Translations under genes and position numbers: made by a program
The notes under the pieces: generated by a model
Told to the model about the DNA's origin: nothing
The model's database searches: none
What the model saw: only the letters and a program-made list of their open reading frames with translations
Shown: positions 26,884 to 38,730 of the stretch, in pieces
Layout: every line of letters begins with the position of its first letter
Numbering within the stretch: the stretch's first letter is position 1
NCBI GenBank assembly: GCA_037975125.1
Contig: CM075853.1
Span: forward strand, 49,854,458-49,918,457
Direction of reading: 5' to 3'
DNA from: Latrodectus hesperus
Lineage: Eukaryota; Arthropoda; Arachnida; Araneae; Theridiidae
Length of the DNA stretch: 64,000 nucleotides

Positions 26884-29563
26884 AATTAACACTTTTAGTA
26901 AAAAAATTTTTAGTTAGTTTTTTCACTTGCTCAGTGATAAACACAAAAAAATTTGTTCGGAATAACCGTATAAAAGACTAAATATATTTCTGATACGCAA
27001 AATCTCCTTTTTAAATATAACTAACACAAAAAGATTTTTTAAAAAAATAAAAGTTTTAATTTTATAAGTCAAGAAATATACTAAAGGAGAATTTTAGACA
27101 ACTTTCGATAAATCAGTTTATAAGTCTGGTTATATGTTTAAATATTTATTTTTAATATAAATTGATGATAACAAATTATTATTAAGTTCAAAGAAAAATG
27201 CAATGAATTTACGTCCATTAAATACTGTAAATAACTTCAAGGTTAAGATTTAATGCATAAATAACTATATGATTTTAATTATTTTAATACAAATATCCAG
27301 GAATATGTATTTTAGGCATAAAAAGTTAATTCTTCAAACTTAATCAAACAACCTGAGGAACTAAAAATAAGTTTTAATAATTGAGATGTTTGTTGTACAA
27401 TGTATTAGAAAATAGCAATTAAATGCTAATTTACCACAATTTTTTCATTGTTATCACTTTATTCCTTGTAATAATATGAAAATATAAATAACAATGAAAT
27501 CACATTAAAAACAATTCATTTAATTGATCTTCCTTTGAGGAAAAAATGAGATGTTTTCATTAATGTAAGCACACACACAATGATTTAAGACATGCTGTAT
27601 CCCTAAATCATAACGTGTTATTTATAAAAATCTATAACAAAAAAAATTTTTAAGCGAAATGCACAAATTTGATAATGATGAAACTACATAATTTTAAACC
27701 TTGATAAATATTCAATTCTTTCTAAAATATGAATCATTAGATAAAAATTAATTTTAAAGGCAGCAATTTTCAACTATAAAATTACAAAGCCTTTTAAATT
27801 ATCTTTCCTAACAATAAAAACGATAGTTTGTAACACCAATAATTTAAAAATATTTTGTAACAAAAAAAGAACAAATTAAATTAAAAATAATATTGCATTG
27901 TGATTACAGTTGATAACATTTAACTATTAATTTACTTACATAAAATAAATCATTCAAAAAATGCGGTACACGGAAATAGAAATCAAATATCTTCAATCAT
28001 ATTAATAAAAAAATTTATACTTAGAAAAATTGCAACATTAATTATTCAGCAATTTAAAATAATAACTATTTACTTAAAGTAAGCGAACAAAAATATTTTT
28101 CATTTAAATTTAGATAACTGATTAAATATATCCTCAAATGAATCTACAAAACAAATTTTAAAAAAGTACTCCATGAATAAGAAAAATATGTCTGAGTGAT
28201 AAAATTAATAATGTTAATAATAAATACAAATAATATTCACATGAGGAAAATATGTTAAACACAGAATGTTTAAACATTTTCGGCAAGCAATTTAAAAAAC
28301 TTGTTAATAATTTTGAATACATAGGTAATAGAATTCAATTATTACTATCAATAATGTAACGAAGACATTAATGAAATTTTATCATGAATATTAATTTGAA
28401 AATATGTAATGTGGACAATACACAATTACAATACAAAATGTTTAATTTTAAAATGTAAACTGGAAATTTAATGTGACATGTGATAATTTTTTATTACATT
28501 AATAAATGATGAAACATTAAAAGAGAGCAAAATCATATTAATGTGATGTTGCTTATAAAGCAGGTATAACTAATTTTTCATATGGAGGTAAATATAGGTT
28601 GGTTTATCTTAAATAAGACAATTTAATGCAATTTAAAATAGGATCGAAGCAGTGAACTGCAAAATACATATTTTGAGCCTTTATGAAAAATGAACAAAAA
28701 TATAAGTTAAATTAGTTTTATTAATACGTATAAGGAAATTTATTATTCCTTCACTTAGACTTCACAGAAAGCTCAAGCATTATCAGGATACATTTATTTA
28801 CGCTGACTAATATTTTTACAAATGGCTTTTGTACCTAAAGCATTTATTTTTAGATAAAAATGAATTTTTATAAAATAATAATAATGTAACATAAAAGAAA
28901 TAACAATGCAAACATGTAATAAGTAGGTCTAAGCAAAATAATTTTGCCGATTTCTGAAAGTCTACATAACACCGATTTTAGAATATTTATTTTCGCACAT
29001 CATGTTTTATTTTTGTTTATTTCTTTATATACTATTTTATTTTTCACTTTCCTCTATCACGGTCACTAGTTTCCAGACAACTAAAAAAAAAGCTAAGTTA
29101 GAAAAAAGAATAAAAATAAGAAATTGGTTGATACTATAAGTGGGAAAAATAAAAGTAGTAAAAAAAAAAATCGCTCTAGTAGCCTTGCCACAGCAGACGA
29201 TGTCAAGTGAATGTATGTGTGTGCGACGTATATTCTCTTTTGCTTTTTGGAATGTTTCGATGCCGACCCTCCCTATTGCGTTTCCTTGGCGAGATTGCTT
29301 ACTTCTCCCTCATTCCCGTCCCACCCCATTTCTTTCCTTTTTTTTAAGTTTTTGTTGCTTTATGTATTTTTATTTTATTCTTGTTGGATATTTTATCTAT
29401 AGCGGAGGTTGGAAGGCTCCGTTACCAAGAAGCCTGCTTATTACATACAGTGGTACTTTTTGTCCACAGAACTTATCGCAATGTTAACTTTTATCCTTAT
29501 TTTTTCTCTCTTCTTACATTTATTTGTATTCTTTTTATTTATTTCCATCTCTAACCCCTTTTT

Positions 29564-29627
29564 TCCACCTGTGCTGAGGGCAGATGCTGGGATCATTATG
29601 ACCAGCGAGTTGCTCGCAACAGGTGGA
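29564..29627. repeat. Nested inverted repeats with paired E-boxes
   Basis: TCCACCTGT (29564-29572) and ACAGGTGGA (29619-29627) are a perfect 9-bp inverted repeat, each carrying a CACCTG/CAGGTG E-box of the type bound by Snail and other zinc-finger or bHLH factors. Inside lie GCTGG/CCAGC with a TCAT/ATGA inner stem (29586-29606) and GCGAG-TTG-CTCGC (29605-29617). Just downstream ATGTTGT-TAGT-ACAACAT (about 29662-29679) is another perfect stem. The symmetry could serve dimeric factor binding or RNA folding. Confidence 0.6.
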
Positions 29628-29735
29628 CGTGTCTTTGTGTCATTCATCACTTGTGTCGCATGGAATGTTGTTAGTACAACATGCGAGTTCATACTCTTAA
29701 CACCGAAGTCCAGGTGGTTCTTAAAAGAGCTCAAC
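29584..29735 (+). other. Weak candidate exon
   Basis: A pyrimidine-rich run and ...gggcag at 29574-29583 act as an acceptor-like signal, and AAC|GTAAGC starts a donor-like signal at 29736. One frame is open across all 152 bases (Ala-Gly-Ile-Ile-Met-Thr-Ser at its start). The product has no recognised domain and an AG upstream weakens the acceptor. Without transcript or homology support this stays a low-grade possibility. Confidence 0.15.
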
Positions 29736-30967
29736 GTAAGCTATCTCTACGTAGCAGAGACAAAAATTAAGGTTTTCATTTACCTATCACGTTACTTAAT
29801 TAAAACAAACTTCTGGACTCGCAATTTTTATGTGACTTATTGTTATAAAATAACAATGATTAATCAACTCCTAAAATTTCCCCTAGGTTTTTGTAAAACT
29901 AATGTATCTTAATTTCTATTATAAGATCGAAATAATATCGACTTAAATATAAATTTTAAAACTGCATAATCACGTAAAATCAATGGTGAAAAAATATACA
30001 TAAAATCAACACACCTCTTTCTACTAAAGTTACAGCTTTTTTTATTCACAACTCGTACATCATTTAAGTGACAAAAGGAAGAAGATAAAAATATCATAAT
30101 GAAAAGACATTTAAATCTAATCAAGGATTTGATGTAATTATATATGACTTATAGTAAATTAAATTCACAAAAAATTTTCATGCAATACTTGTGCTTAGAA
30201 TAAAACCTGTCTTTTTTTATAAACATCAGATATGCATATTTAACAAAATATTTCTAAAAATTAGAATAGATAAATATCAAGAATTTTAAACACAAAATTT
30301 TCCGAGCTTGAAATTGCTATTATAAAGGCTAGCATAGAATTTAACTGTATACTTTGCATGGCGCAAACTATATAATAGAGGTTAATAAATTTGTGTGCAA
30401 TGCATTTGTTATGTTTCTATCCATAAATCTACATTGTAAATTAAATTTGCATTGATACATTTAAATAATTTTACACAGTATAAAGGAGAAAATTCTGATT
30501 TTTTTTAAATTCTGGACAACGACTTTTTTTTAATAATTCAATAAAATTGTAAAAGAAAAAGACTCCATTGAAACTATCTGTTAAAATTGTTTATGAACAG
30601 TAATTTGATAAATAAGAACCAATCTCATTTATTAGTAAAAATTTAAATTACTGATCAAACAATATTATTGATGAAATATGCGTGCTTCATTTAATTTTTC
30701 TTAATGATTTTACATTAAAGTTTTAAATATAATTTTTTAAAAGTATATGACTAAAATATGTCTGAAATATATATGAATTAAATAGTATTGCTTAAAGAGT
30801 ACTACAAGTATACACGATAAAACAGATTAATGATGTTATAATATTACAGTGTCTTTCTAAAACAGAAACAAATAATTCAGTACCAACGATTTGCTTACTG
30901 AAATATCTGTAAGAAATGTTGATACATTTATGCATTCAATAAATGCCATGTAATAAGTAAAACATAC

Positions 30968-30981
30968 ATATATATATATAT
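30968..30981. repeat. Short TA run
   Basis: A TA run of about 14 bp after cataca. Confidence 0.85.
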
Positions 30982-32526
30982 CTATAAATAAATAGATTTT
31001 AATTAAGTGCCATATTCCGTAAATGAAAATACATTTACATGAATATATATATACCTTGTAGGAAAATTACACAGAAAATAATTTGCACGATAAAAGCAAA
31101 GAAATGGAAAAAATCAGGATCATTAAAATTATACCTAAGATTTAACGCTACAAAATTGAATAAAAAATGATTCGTTTCCTAGAAGTTTCTTTAATGCAAA
31201 TATTTCTTTTTAGTATCAGTTTGCAAAATAAAATAACTATTAGCAATTTAAAATGGTAAATATGTCATATGGAACAATAAAATCAGTTTTAAGTAAATAT
31301 ACACCTTTCACATTAAAAAGGTACCCTTTTTTAACTAAAAATTATTAGTACCATACCGCCCTTCAGTTCATTTATATATATAAAATTCGTATATGCAATT
31401 TCCTCCTAAGACATGGATTCTGTTACCATTCAGAATTAAATCAATTTAAACAGCAGGTACCGTTCAAACTTGGTACTCGTTTGCAAAAAGGGACCACAGA
31501 ATAATAGACAAATTAAATATGGAGTGTATTAAAGAAAAATTTAAATACATGAAAAATATATCGCGATGATAACACACAAATTTAAATAATACGTTCTGCT
31601 TTATTGTAAGCAATTAAACCTACATAAATGAAGGATATTACAAAAATGTGCCAATAATATTATTCAAATGTAATCATAAGCAAAAATTATGTTATATTAG
31701 TAAAAGTGGAATGCAATAACCGAAAATAGAAATTTATACATTAAAAGTGCAGCGAAAAAAGGATTATATGATTATAAAATATAAATTTTTTTTCAATTCA
31801 GTGTAATTTGAAGGAATATTTTCATTATGCCAGAATGCTTTTTCGTAGAATTCGACATACAACACATAAAATGATATAATAGCAATAGCGAAAATTCCAT
31901 TAAAAAATAGCATCGTTTAAAATCGAATTATATGTAACATAAAAATTGCGTAAAATTTTTATTCTAAAATTGATAGTTAATTTGTCTTTACATTTAATAT
32001 CAATTCAATGAAAAGGCATTCAGGGATTTATCAAAATTAAAGAATGAATAAGAACTATCATTTAAAAAAAAGATACTCTGATTTAGATTAACAAATTCAC
32101 TAAATTTATGGATATAAAAAATTGTTAAATACATAATAAAATTAGAATTTAGCACAGTTAGTATCTTAAAAATTTTTAATGAAACTTGCAGTACTATAAT
32201 TATAAAACAGTATAAAGATGAATATTTTATAACAAATGTAAGGTCAATTTTTGCAGATTCTTCAAAAAGAACTTATAAACTTAAAATGCCTTAATTTCTT
32301 CGTTTAATATTACTAATAAAAACACACTTCCTATTCTTGAAAAATATGCATAAAAATGGCTTTTGATAAAAAGTATGACAAACTGTCATTATCAATACAG
32401 ATCAATTAACAAATTTAAATGATTAAAGCATTATACGAATGTTGTATTAACAAGTAGAAACATACAAGTCGCTAAAAAACTCCCTTGCATTACAATTTAG
32501 AATAAGAAAGAAGCAAAAACAAACAA

Positions 32527-32527
<1 letters not shown>

Positions 32528-32557
<30 letters not shown>

Positions 32558-32603
32558 CTACATATATATACATACACACATATATATATATATATATATA
32601 TAG
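32528..32603. repeat. Compound (CA)n/(TA)n microsatellite
   Basis: cata units, then about twelve CA units, a tacatatatata segment, more CA, and about eleven TA units. A typical compound dinucleotide array grown by slippage. Confidence 0.95.
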
Positions 32604-33786
32604 TTAAAACAACTTATGTTTTATTGCCTTTATTCTTAAGCTTATTCCAATATAGTATGAATAACGTGTCGGAATTTTGCTCAAATAAACAAAGGGAAAA
32701 ACTGGCGAGAATAATTTTCTTTTCAGAAGTTATTATTGATTCAATTTCCTTAAAGAGACAGTTAAGGCAAAACAATGCAATTTCAAGGTTTCGATAATAA
32801 CCTTTTTAAAATACCACTAAAAGAATTCTATAGGCTTAACTAATATATATATAATGGGTGACATAGAGATAACCTTCGAAAATTAGATACTTAAAAAGTT
32901 ACATTAAAATAATAAAAGTAGAATTATCAGTATCATATAAGAGTTAGAATATTTACATTCTAAGCTTTAGATTCTGATTCTAAGAAATATTGAAATCACT
33001 TTTATATCCACACAAATTGTAACTTAATTGACTAATATATTTTTGTTTAACTACTTGTGTAAAAACAAATAAGGAAAACTTTGAATGCTCTTATGAAGGT
33101 ATCAGAAAAAAATAAACAAGGAAAAAAATCAAACTATTCGAAGTATGAAACCGAAAATCTCATTAGTATTTCGAAGATGTATCAGACAGTTACATTTTAT
33201 TTCCCACGTAAGAAAAATTCGATATAATTATCTGCAATTTCTCTGTAACAATAAATAATATTTTCAGGCAAAGTTTAGTATGTATGCTTAAAATTAATTT
33301 TACATTATCAAACTAAAGATTATTTTAAATATTTTCTGTAAAACAGTAATAAAATTTATGTTTTTTTATTAAATTTAAACAAATTCTACGTTAAAACGGA
33401 GAAATCAACAACAGAAACATGTACAATTTTATGCCAGATACCTCGTTTAATGCTCTATACACATTCGATAATAGGAGCAGAACTTTTGTAAGTTTGAAAA
33501 AAATGGCTTTTTATTAACTGAAACTGGAAAAATATTTCTTAATAATTATTTAATTTTTAGAAATGAGTTATTATCAGGATTTGTATTTTCATAAGGCATT
33601 CAGAGGCTTGTTTTTATCATAAAAAGGGGAAAGGAATTCAGCTACATATATATCATAGATAACAATTGTAATATGATTTTTATGTATAGTAATTGTGTGT
33701 GTGAAGCCTGTTTTATCTTTTACTTTTTTTCAGTTTTTAATTTCAATTGCGAACATTATAACAATATAACTTTAAAATTTTACTCT

Positions 33787-33788
<2 letters not shown>

Positions 33789-33827
<39 letters not shown>
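33789..33827. repeat. (TA)19 microsatellite
   Basis: About 39 bp of uninterrupted TA repeats. Confidence 0.96.
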
Positions 33828-33829
<2 letters not shown>

Positions 33830-35729
33830 CAAGTAGTAAATGAAATGGCTAAAATCTAAATATTAAATTTTTTCATTTTACGAAAAATAAATTTAAAACA
33901 AAATGCAAGTATTTTTATATACATTTAATTTATGAACAATACAAAAAAAATCCATTCATTATGCAGCTTATAATACTAACAATAAAAAAGCATGAGAAAG
34001 TTCAATTTTGAAACAGATGAAAACATAAAACTGGAGCATGAAATGCTTGAAATCTTACTAATTTGCATTTAAGATTTTTATATAATACCAATATTATTGA
34101 AAATCAATGTATATATATTACATGCTAAACAGTGATTTTTTCTGAAACACATCATTCTTATTTAAATTTAGTTCATATACGGCTAATTTCACAAATAATT
34201 ATTATTTCTTATCCATACAACAAATTTCTAATTCTTTTCTTGCATTACTTATTGTATCATAGCATAAAAGCAGTGATTAAATTAATAAAGCAGCGATTAA
34301 ATTTTACATCCCATAAAATTTAATTCGATTTTTTAAGTTTATCTTTTCTCACATGTTATTGTACAAATACACAAAAATATATTTTTTTTACACACCACAC
34401 TGACTAGCAGTAAATAATAGAAGAATAGTTGAAAATAATCAAAGTAAAAATAGTTAAATAATTAGGAACATAAAATATTATATTAAAGGAAAAAAGCGAT
34501 TAAATTATCGAATGTCTGAATATAATATTTTTACACAGCAGATCACAAAACTGCAGTTCATAAATAATAAATCACAGCATTCAGAAATGCAATGTATTCT
34601 CACAAACACACACAATGAAGTATTTATAGACAGTAAACAAGGTACCACTAGGATATGTAACTGTTATTGCGGCATACTCCAACTAATCTTTATTGAATGG
34701 AAGTGAAAAAAAATCTTGGAATGCAACAAAGTACTTCTAAAATAAAAAGTAGGAGATGTTAATAGACAACAAATTTCAACTAGAAGAGGTACAAGTACAT
34801 TTTTCAATACTTATAATCGCAAAGCAAAATTTATCAATGCTTAAATGCTAATGAAAGTGATATTTAGAAATCAATTTTTTAAACACATTTCTTTTTAGCT
34901 CAAGAATAAGGCAGGATTATCTTAACTTTTATTATTCATTTCGTTGATTTCAGAATTAAATTTGCGTAAAAACCTTAAAACTATTAACACACTCAAGTAG
35001 GCATTTGTTGTTTTCATAATGTTTCGGACTTGGCTTTCATGAACTGTCTCAAAATAGTCTGTAATCAGCTCGGAACAATTCTACGTTTAAATTACTGACA
35101 ATTATTTATTCGGAAATTATATTTCTAGGAAAATAAAAATGAGGTAATTATTCATACAAGAATAACAGAAAAATTCTTTATGTATATCCTCTTCCAATTA
35201 CAGTTATCATTCACAGCAACATTACTATAATTTACCATAATGCAGTCGTCATGATTTTAATTTAAGTATCATGGAATTAGTGAATGTTGAAAAATATATC
35301 TAGAGAAGAAATAATTTGTTTAAAACAAGACGCTGTTAAGAAATTCAGAGAAAGACGTTCAGGTAAAAGTTAGGGGGAAAAATACCAGAAGCCGAAATTT
35401 GTAGTTTAATATGCATCAGTAATCTGAAGTAGCATAAACTAATTCTTTTATATTATTAGAATATTAAATCAATTAAACAGAAAAACATTGCTTACATAAC
35501 AACATTATACGTTAGTTAACAAACAATTTACATCCATTTATTGATAATTTATGAATTTTCTCACAATACAAAATAAAAGACTATTCTGTAATTTAAAAAA
35601 ATAAAAAGAAATACAACCTATTAAAATCTTTCCTTTTTACTCTGAATATACTTTTAATTTTTTATTTGATTCTCTAATAAATTTGTACAAAATAAATAAA
35701 CTACCTTTGTGCAAGATCATCAAACATAA

Positions 35730-36060
35730 AAGTAGGCTTAGTAGCGCTATATTTTGGGGCTATTACTGTTAACTATGAGGGTAACTGTTACCTATATGTT
35801 AACTATGAGAACAACTATGAGGGGACAAAATTAGAACACAGCACTTAAGAATCGGAAGAAAACCTGCATTGATAATGTTATGAACCAGGTGTGCAGCGAA
35901 AAAATTTGACACCATCGACTCAGTTCAAAACAGATGATAAAAAATAGCAAGCAAAGCATAAGACAAAAATTCTTTAAACCTTGGCACGTAATGACGTTGC
36001 AGTAGTGAAATGAAACATCACTAAGGTGTTTTCCATGGATTCATCAATAAAACTTACTGT
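35730..36060. other. Moderately GC-enriched patch with a spaced repeat
   Basis: About 330 bp with clearly raised G and C in places (for example gaaccaggtgtgcagcg at 35882-35898, and ggcacgtaatgacgttgcag near 35983-36002). Stops occur in all frames. It opens with the repeat at 35768-35822. Function unknown. Confidence 0.3.
35768..35822. repeat. Spaced repeats of GTTAACTATGAG
   Basis: GTTAACTATGAG occurs at 35768-35779 and 35798-35809 (30 bp start to start), and AACTATGAGG again at 35813-35822. GTAAC-T-GTTAC, a small palindrome, lies between them. It appears to be a small degenerate local duplication. Confidence 0.75.
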
Positions 36061-38380
36061 TTTAATACACGAAATTCTTTTAACCTTGAAATTAATTAGA
36101 TATTTTCAGTTTTAAATCGTTTCACACATTAGAATGGAGGATCATTTCACGCAGCATGATCACGCTAAAGATTATTTTAATGTTAAAGTAATATATAATA
36201 GCGCAATATGCTAAAAAATCACTAAAATAATAAAGTAACAAACAAGTACATGATATTAATATCACATTTCAATATTTTTGTTAAAAAATCAACTTTAGGC
36301 ATAGTTATTTTTAATAAGTACTTTTTCCATGACCAGTTTTCAAAATTTACACTAATTTCTGCCTGTAGAAAAACACACATACACACACAATAATACTTAT
36401 ACCCTTTAACACTTATTTATACTACAATAACTATTTTGAATATAAGCATAGAACAATGTTTCAAAATACAAAATTATTAAGCAGAGCTTAAAATTTTATT
36501 TTCCTTCAATTATATTTCGATGATGGAATGTCGAACATTTTTTCCTAATGATAAAAGAAGATTCACAGAAAAGATATAGAATGAAAAGCTTTTAGCGTTG
36601 TTACTAAAAACGAACATAAAACAGTTTTTAAAAGAATTGCTTTAGTGATAACAGTTGATTTCAGTATCTTAAGAAATTATACTGCTTATACATTTTGATA
36701 AAACGCAGAGAAATAAACTTAAAAGAAAAAAGAAAAACAGAGTAACTTATTTTTAAGCAATAATTTTAACTTCAGTTTTCATTCAACTGCTGAAATACCA
36801 GAGATTAGTTTTACACACTGCTTATTTCCAAGCATAAATAAATTTTGACATTCCATACGAATTATTTTATTTTGCAAATTAAATTAGTAACAATTATTAA
36901 ATAATGCATTAATAACAAGAACAACTATATTCAGATGTAGCTTATGGACATTATTTATAATATTAAAAGAAACAATATTTATACATTATTCTTATTAATT
37001 CATTCTAATACATGTTTATGTTGGATTATTGAAAAATTATATAATTTTAATAAATGGTCATAAGATTTTTATATCTCTACTATATACATAATAAGATTTC
37101 TAATGTTTTGATGCAAACTATAAATCAATGCATTTTTTATGCAAAAATATTATGAAATAGTTCATTAAAGTATAAAAATTTTTTAACATGTATATATGCA
37201 TTTTTACATATATGCATGCAACCCGCCTTAGTTTTACGAATTTGTAAACAATAATTAAATCTTTTTTAGAATTTTAAGATAATAATTTAATTAAAATTGA
37301 ATTCTCGATTGACAAAACGCAATTTATTTCTTTAACCAAAATATAAACGATCTTTTCATATATAAATGTATTTCCATTTTGTAATATATTAAAAACTTGA
37401 CTTAAAATTTCAGAAGGAAATATTAATGCTAAAAATTGAGCAGTTATGCTGTTAAATTTCGCAAAACTAAGTTACAATGTTGAATAAAACAGTAACAATT
37501 GATTAAGAATAAAAAAAAATAATTCCAAAAGTTGATTATTGACTCATTAAAATAAGATTTTTAAACTAATCTTAAAATTGAAAATTTCACAGCAAGAAAC
37601 TATTTAAATATGAAAAGTTATAATTAACATTTAAAAGAAAATAGCATAGAAAATGCAAGATATTATTAGAAATATTTTGCAATGAACAACAGTAATTTTT
37701 TTTTAAAATAACAATTCTAAAATAGGAATCGACAAATTTAAGAAACAGTCTGAATATGGAAATATAAAAATAATTCATTCTCGATGCTTCTACATTTATT
37801 CACCGGTATAAATTAATTAGTGTTTTTAAGCATCTACATTTATTCACCGGTATAAATAAACTGATATTTTTAAGCAAACTATTTCACTTTGATATAATGA
37901 TAATGAATTTAATCAGTCTGTAAACAAGTAAAAATTTTTTTTTAGCTTTTCTCTTCGTGATTTTCAAAGTAGAATAAATTATTATTATCGCGAAATATAT
38001 CAACGTTAATTTCTAGTTAAAATTATCAATATATTAATGTTGGATATAGGTTGGTCAGGACACAAGGGGGATATAAAAAAAAACAAATGACATGTTTTTA
38101 ACTATCCCGTTATGGAAAATATATATAAACCAGAAAAAAAGAGGAAAAAAATATTTAGGTATTTTAAAAGTCATAGGTGATACTTCTCTTGTCACTAACA
38201 TTTGTGTTAATTTTTTGCAGTCTCATTACAAAAATAACTTCACCTTAGGCCAGTGAACATAATATTTAATTTAAAAAACATACCTGATGATAGTTATTTG
38301 TTTCTTTACATATAAAAATCAAAATAAATGACATAAAAAATATATTTATTGAAAATGTTATAGTGTGTAAGCACATGGAG
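36060..38380. other. AT-rich desert, no gene seen
   Basis: Nothing supportable except the tandem repeat at 37786-37873. The minus frame at 37587-37778 is a Phe/Tyr/Asn-rich AT-codon string. Confidence 0.7.
37786..37873. repeat. 44-bp tandem repeat, two copies
   Basis: Two adjacent 44-bp units (37786-37829 and 37830-37873). The core ctacatttattcaccggtat and the ttttaagc junction are conserved; divergence is concentrated in the last 15 bases. A start of a third copy (gca) follows. The conserved ACCGGT is GC-rich for this region and resembles a Grainyhead-type site. Confidence 0.9.
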
Positions 38381-38730
38381 TACGCTAACATATATATCGA
38401 TTCAGAAACATTTCAGGATCCTGGCCATATTCAACTTGCGTAATTTTCATAACGAATATCAGATGATATTCAATTTCATGAAAAATAAATACATACAAAT
38501 ATAGAACAACCACAAGGGGAATAATAGCTGTAACTTAAGCCTTTAGGGCTTTAGCACATGACACTTTTCTCTGCAGATATTCTTCGTAAATTCCACAAGT
38601 GAAATGACCAGCACCAGTATACCTGGTTATAAAGGTGGCTAAAGAGTCACCTTATCCCGATCTTCAATGAGATGATCATTCAGAAAACTCAAATTGAGTC
38701 AATGAGATGCTCAACTATTTCTTGAAAAAG
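38380..38730. other. Moderately GC-rich patch, unexplained
   Basis: About 42% G+C at 38581-38640. Stops occur in all frames. Minus-strand phases give short protein-like pieces broken by stops, with no signature I trust. An old transposon remnant or a conserved non-coding element are both possible. Confidence 0.3.

Larger units (their letters stand above)
25420..29190. other. AT-rich desert, no gene seen
   Basis: Contains an (AAAT)n run near 26308-26322, a fold-back at 26414-26489 and a hairpin at 26847-26883. No frame or RNA gene can be supported. Confidence 0.7.
29190..29740. other. GC-rich, palindrome-rich island
   Basis: G+C is about half at 29581-29640. The first part (29270-29350) is pyrimidine-rich. 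The second part (29560-29700) holds nested inverted repeats that the surroundings lack. A 167-codon plus frame covers 29409-29912, the longest in the window, and a 97-codon minus frame overlaps it. The plus product begins with Phe/Leu-rich sequence from T-rich DNA and continues into a stretch without recognised motifs. The island could be a regulatory element with paired E-boxes, a structured RNA, or an exon (see 29584-29735). Confidence 0.4.
29740..35730. other. AT-rich desert, no gene seen
   Basis: Six kilobases of AT-rich DNA with simple repeats at 30968-30981, 32528-32603 and 33789-33827. Short frames at 29909-30124 (minus), 34132-34323 and 34512-34706 (plus) show no family signature. Confidence 0.7.

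Noticed and set aside
29409..29912. 167-codon plus-strand frame, longest in the window
   Set aside because: It starts in T-rich DNA that gives Phe/Leu strings, an overlapping minus frame is open too, and no domain is recognisable.
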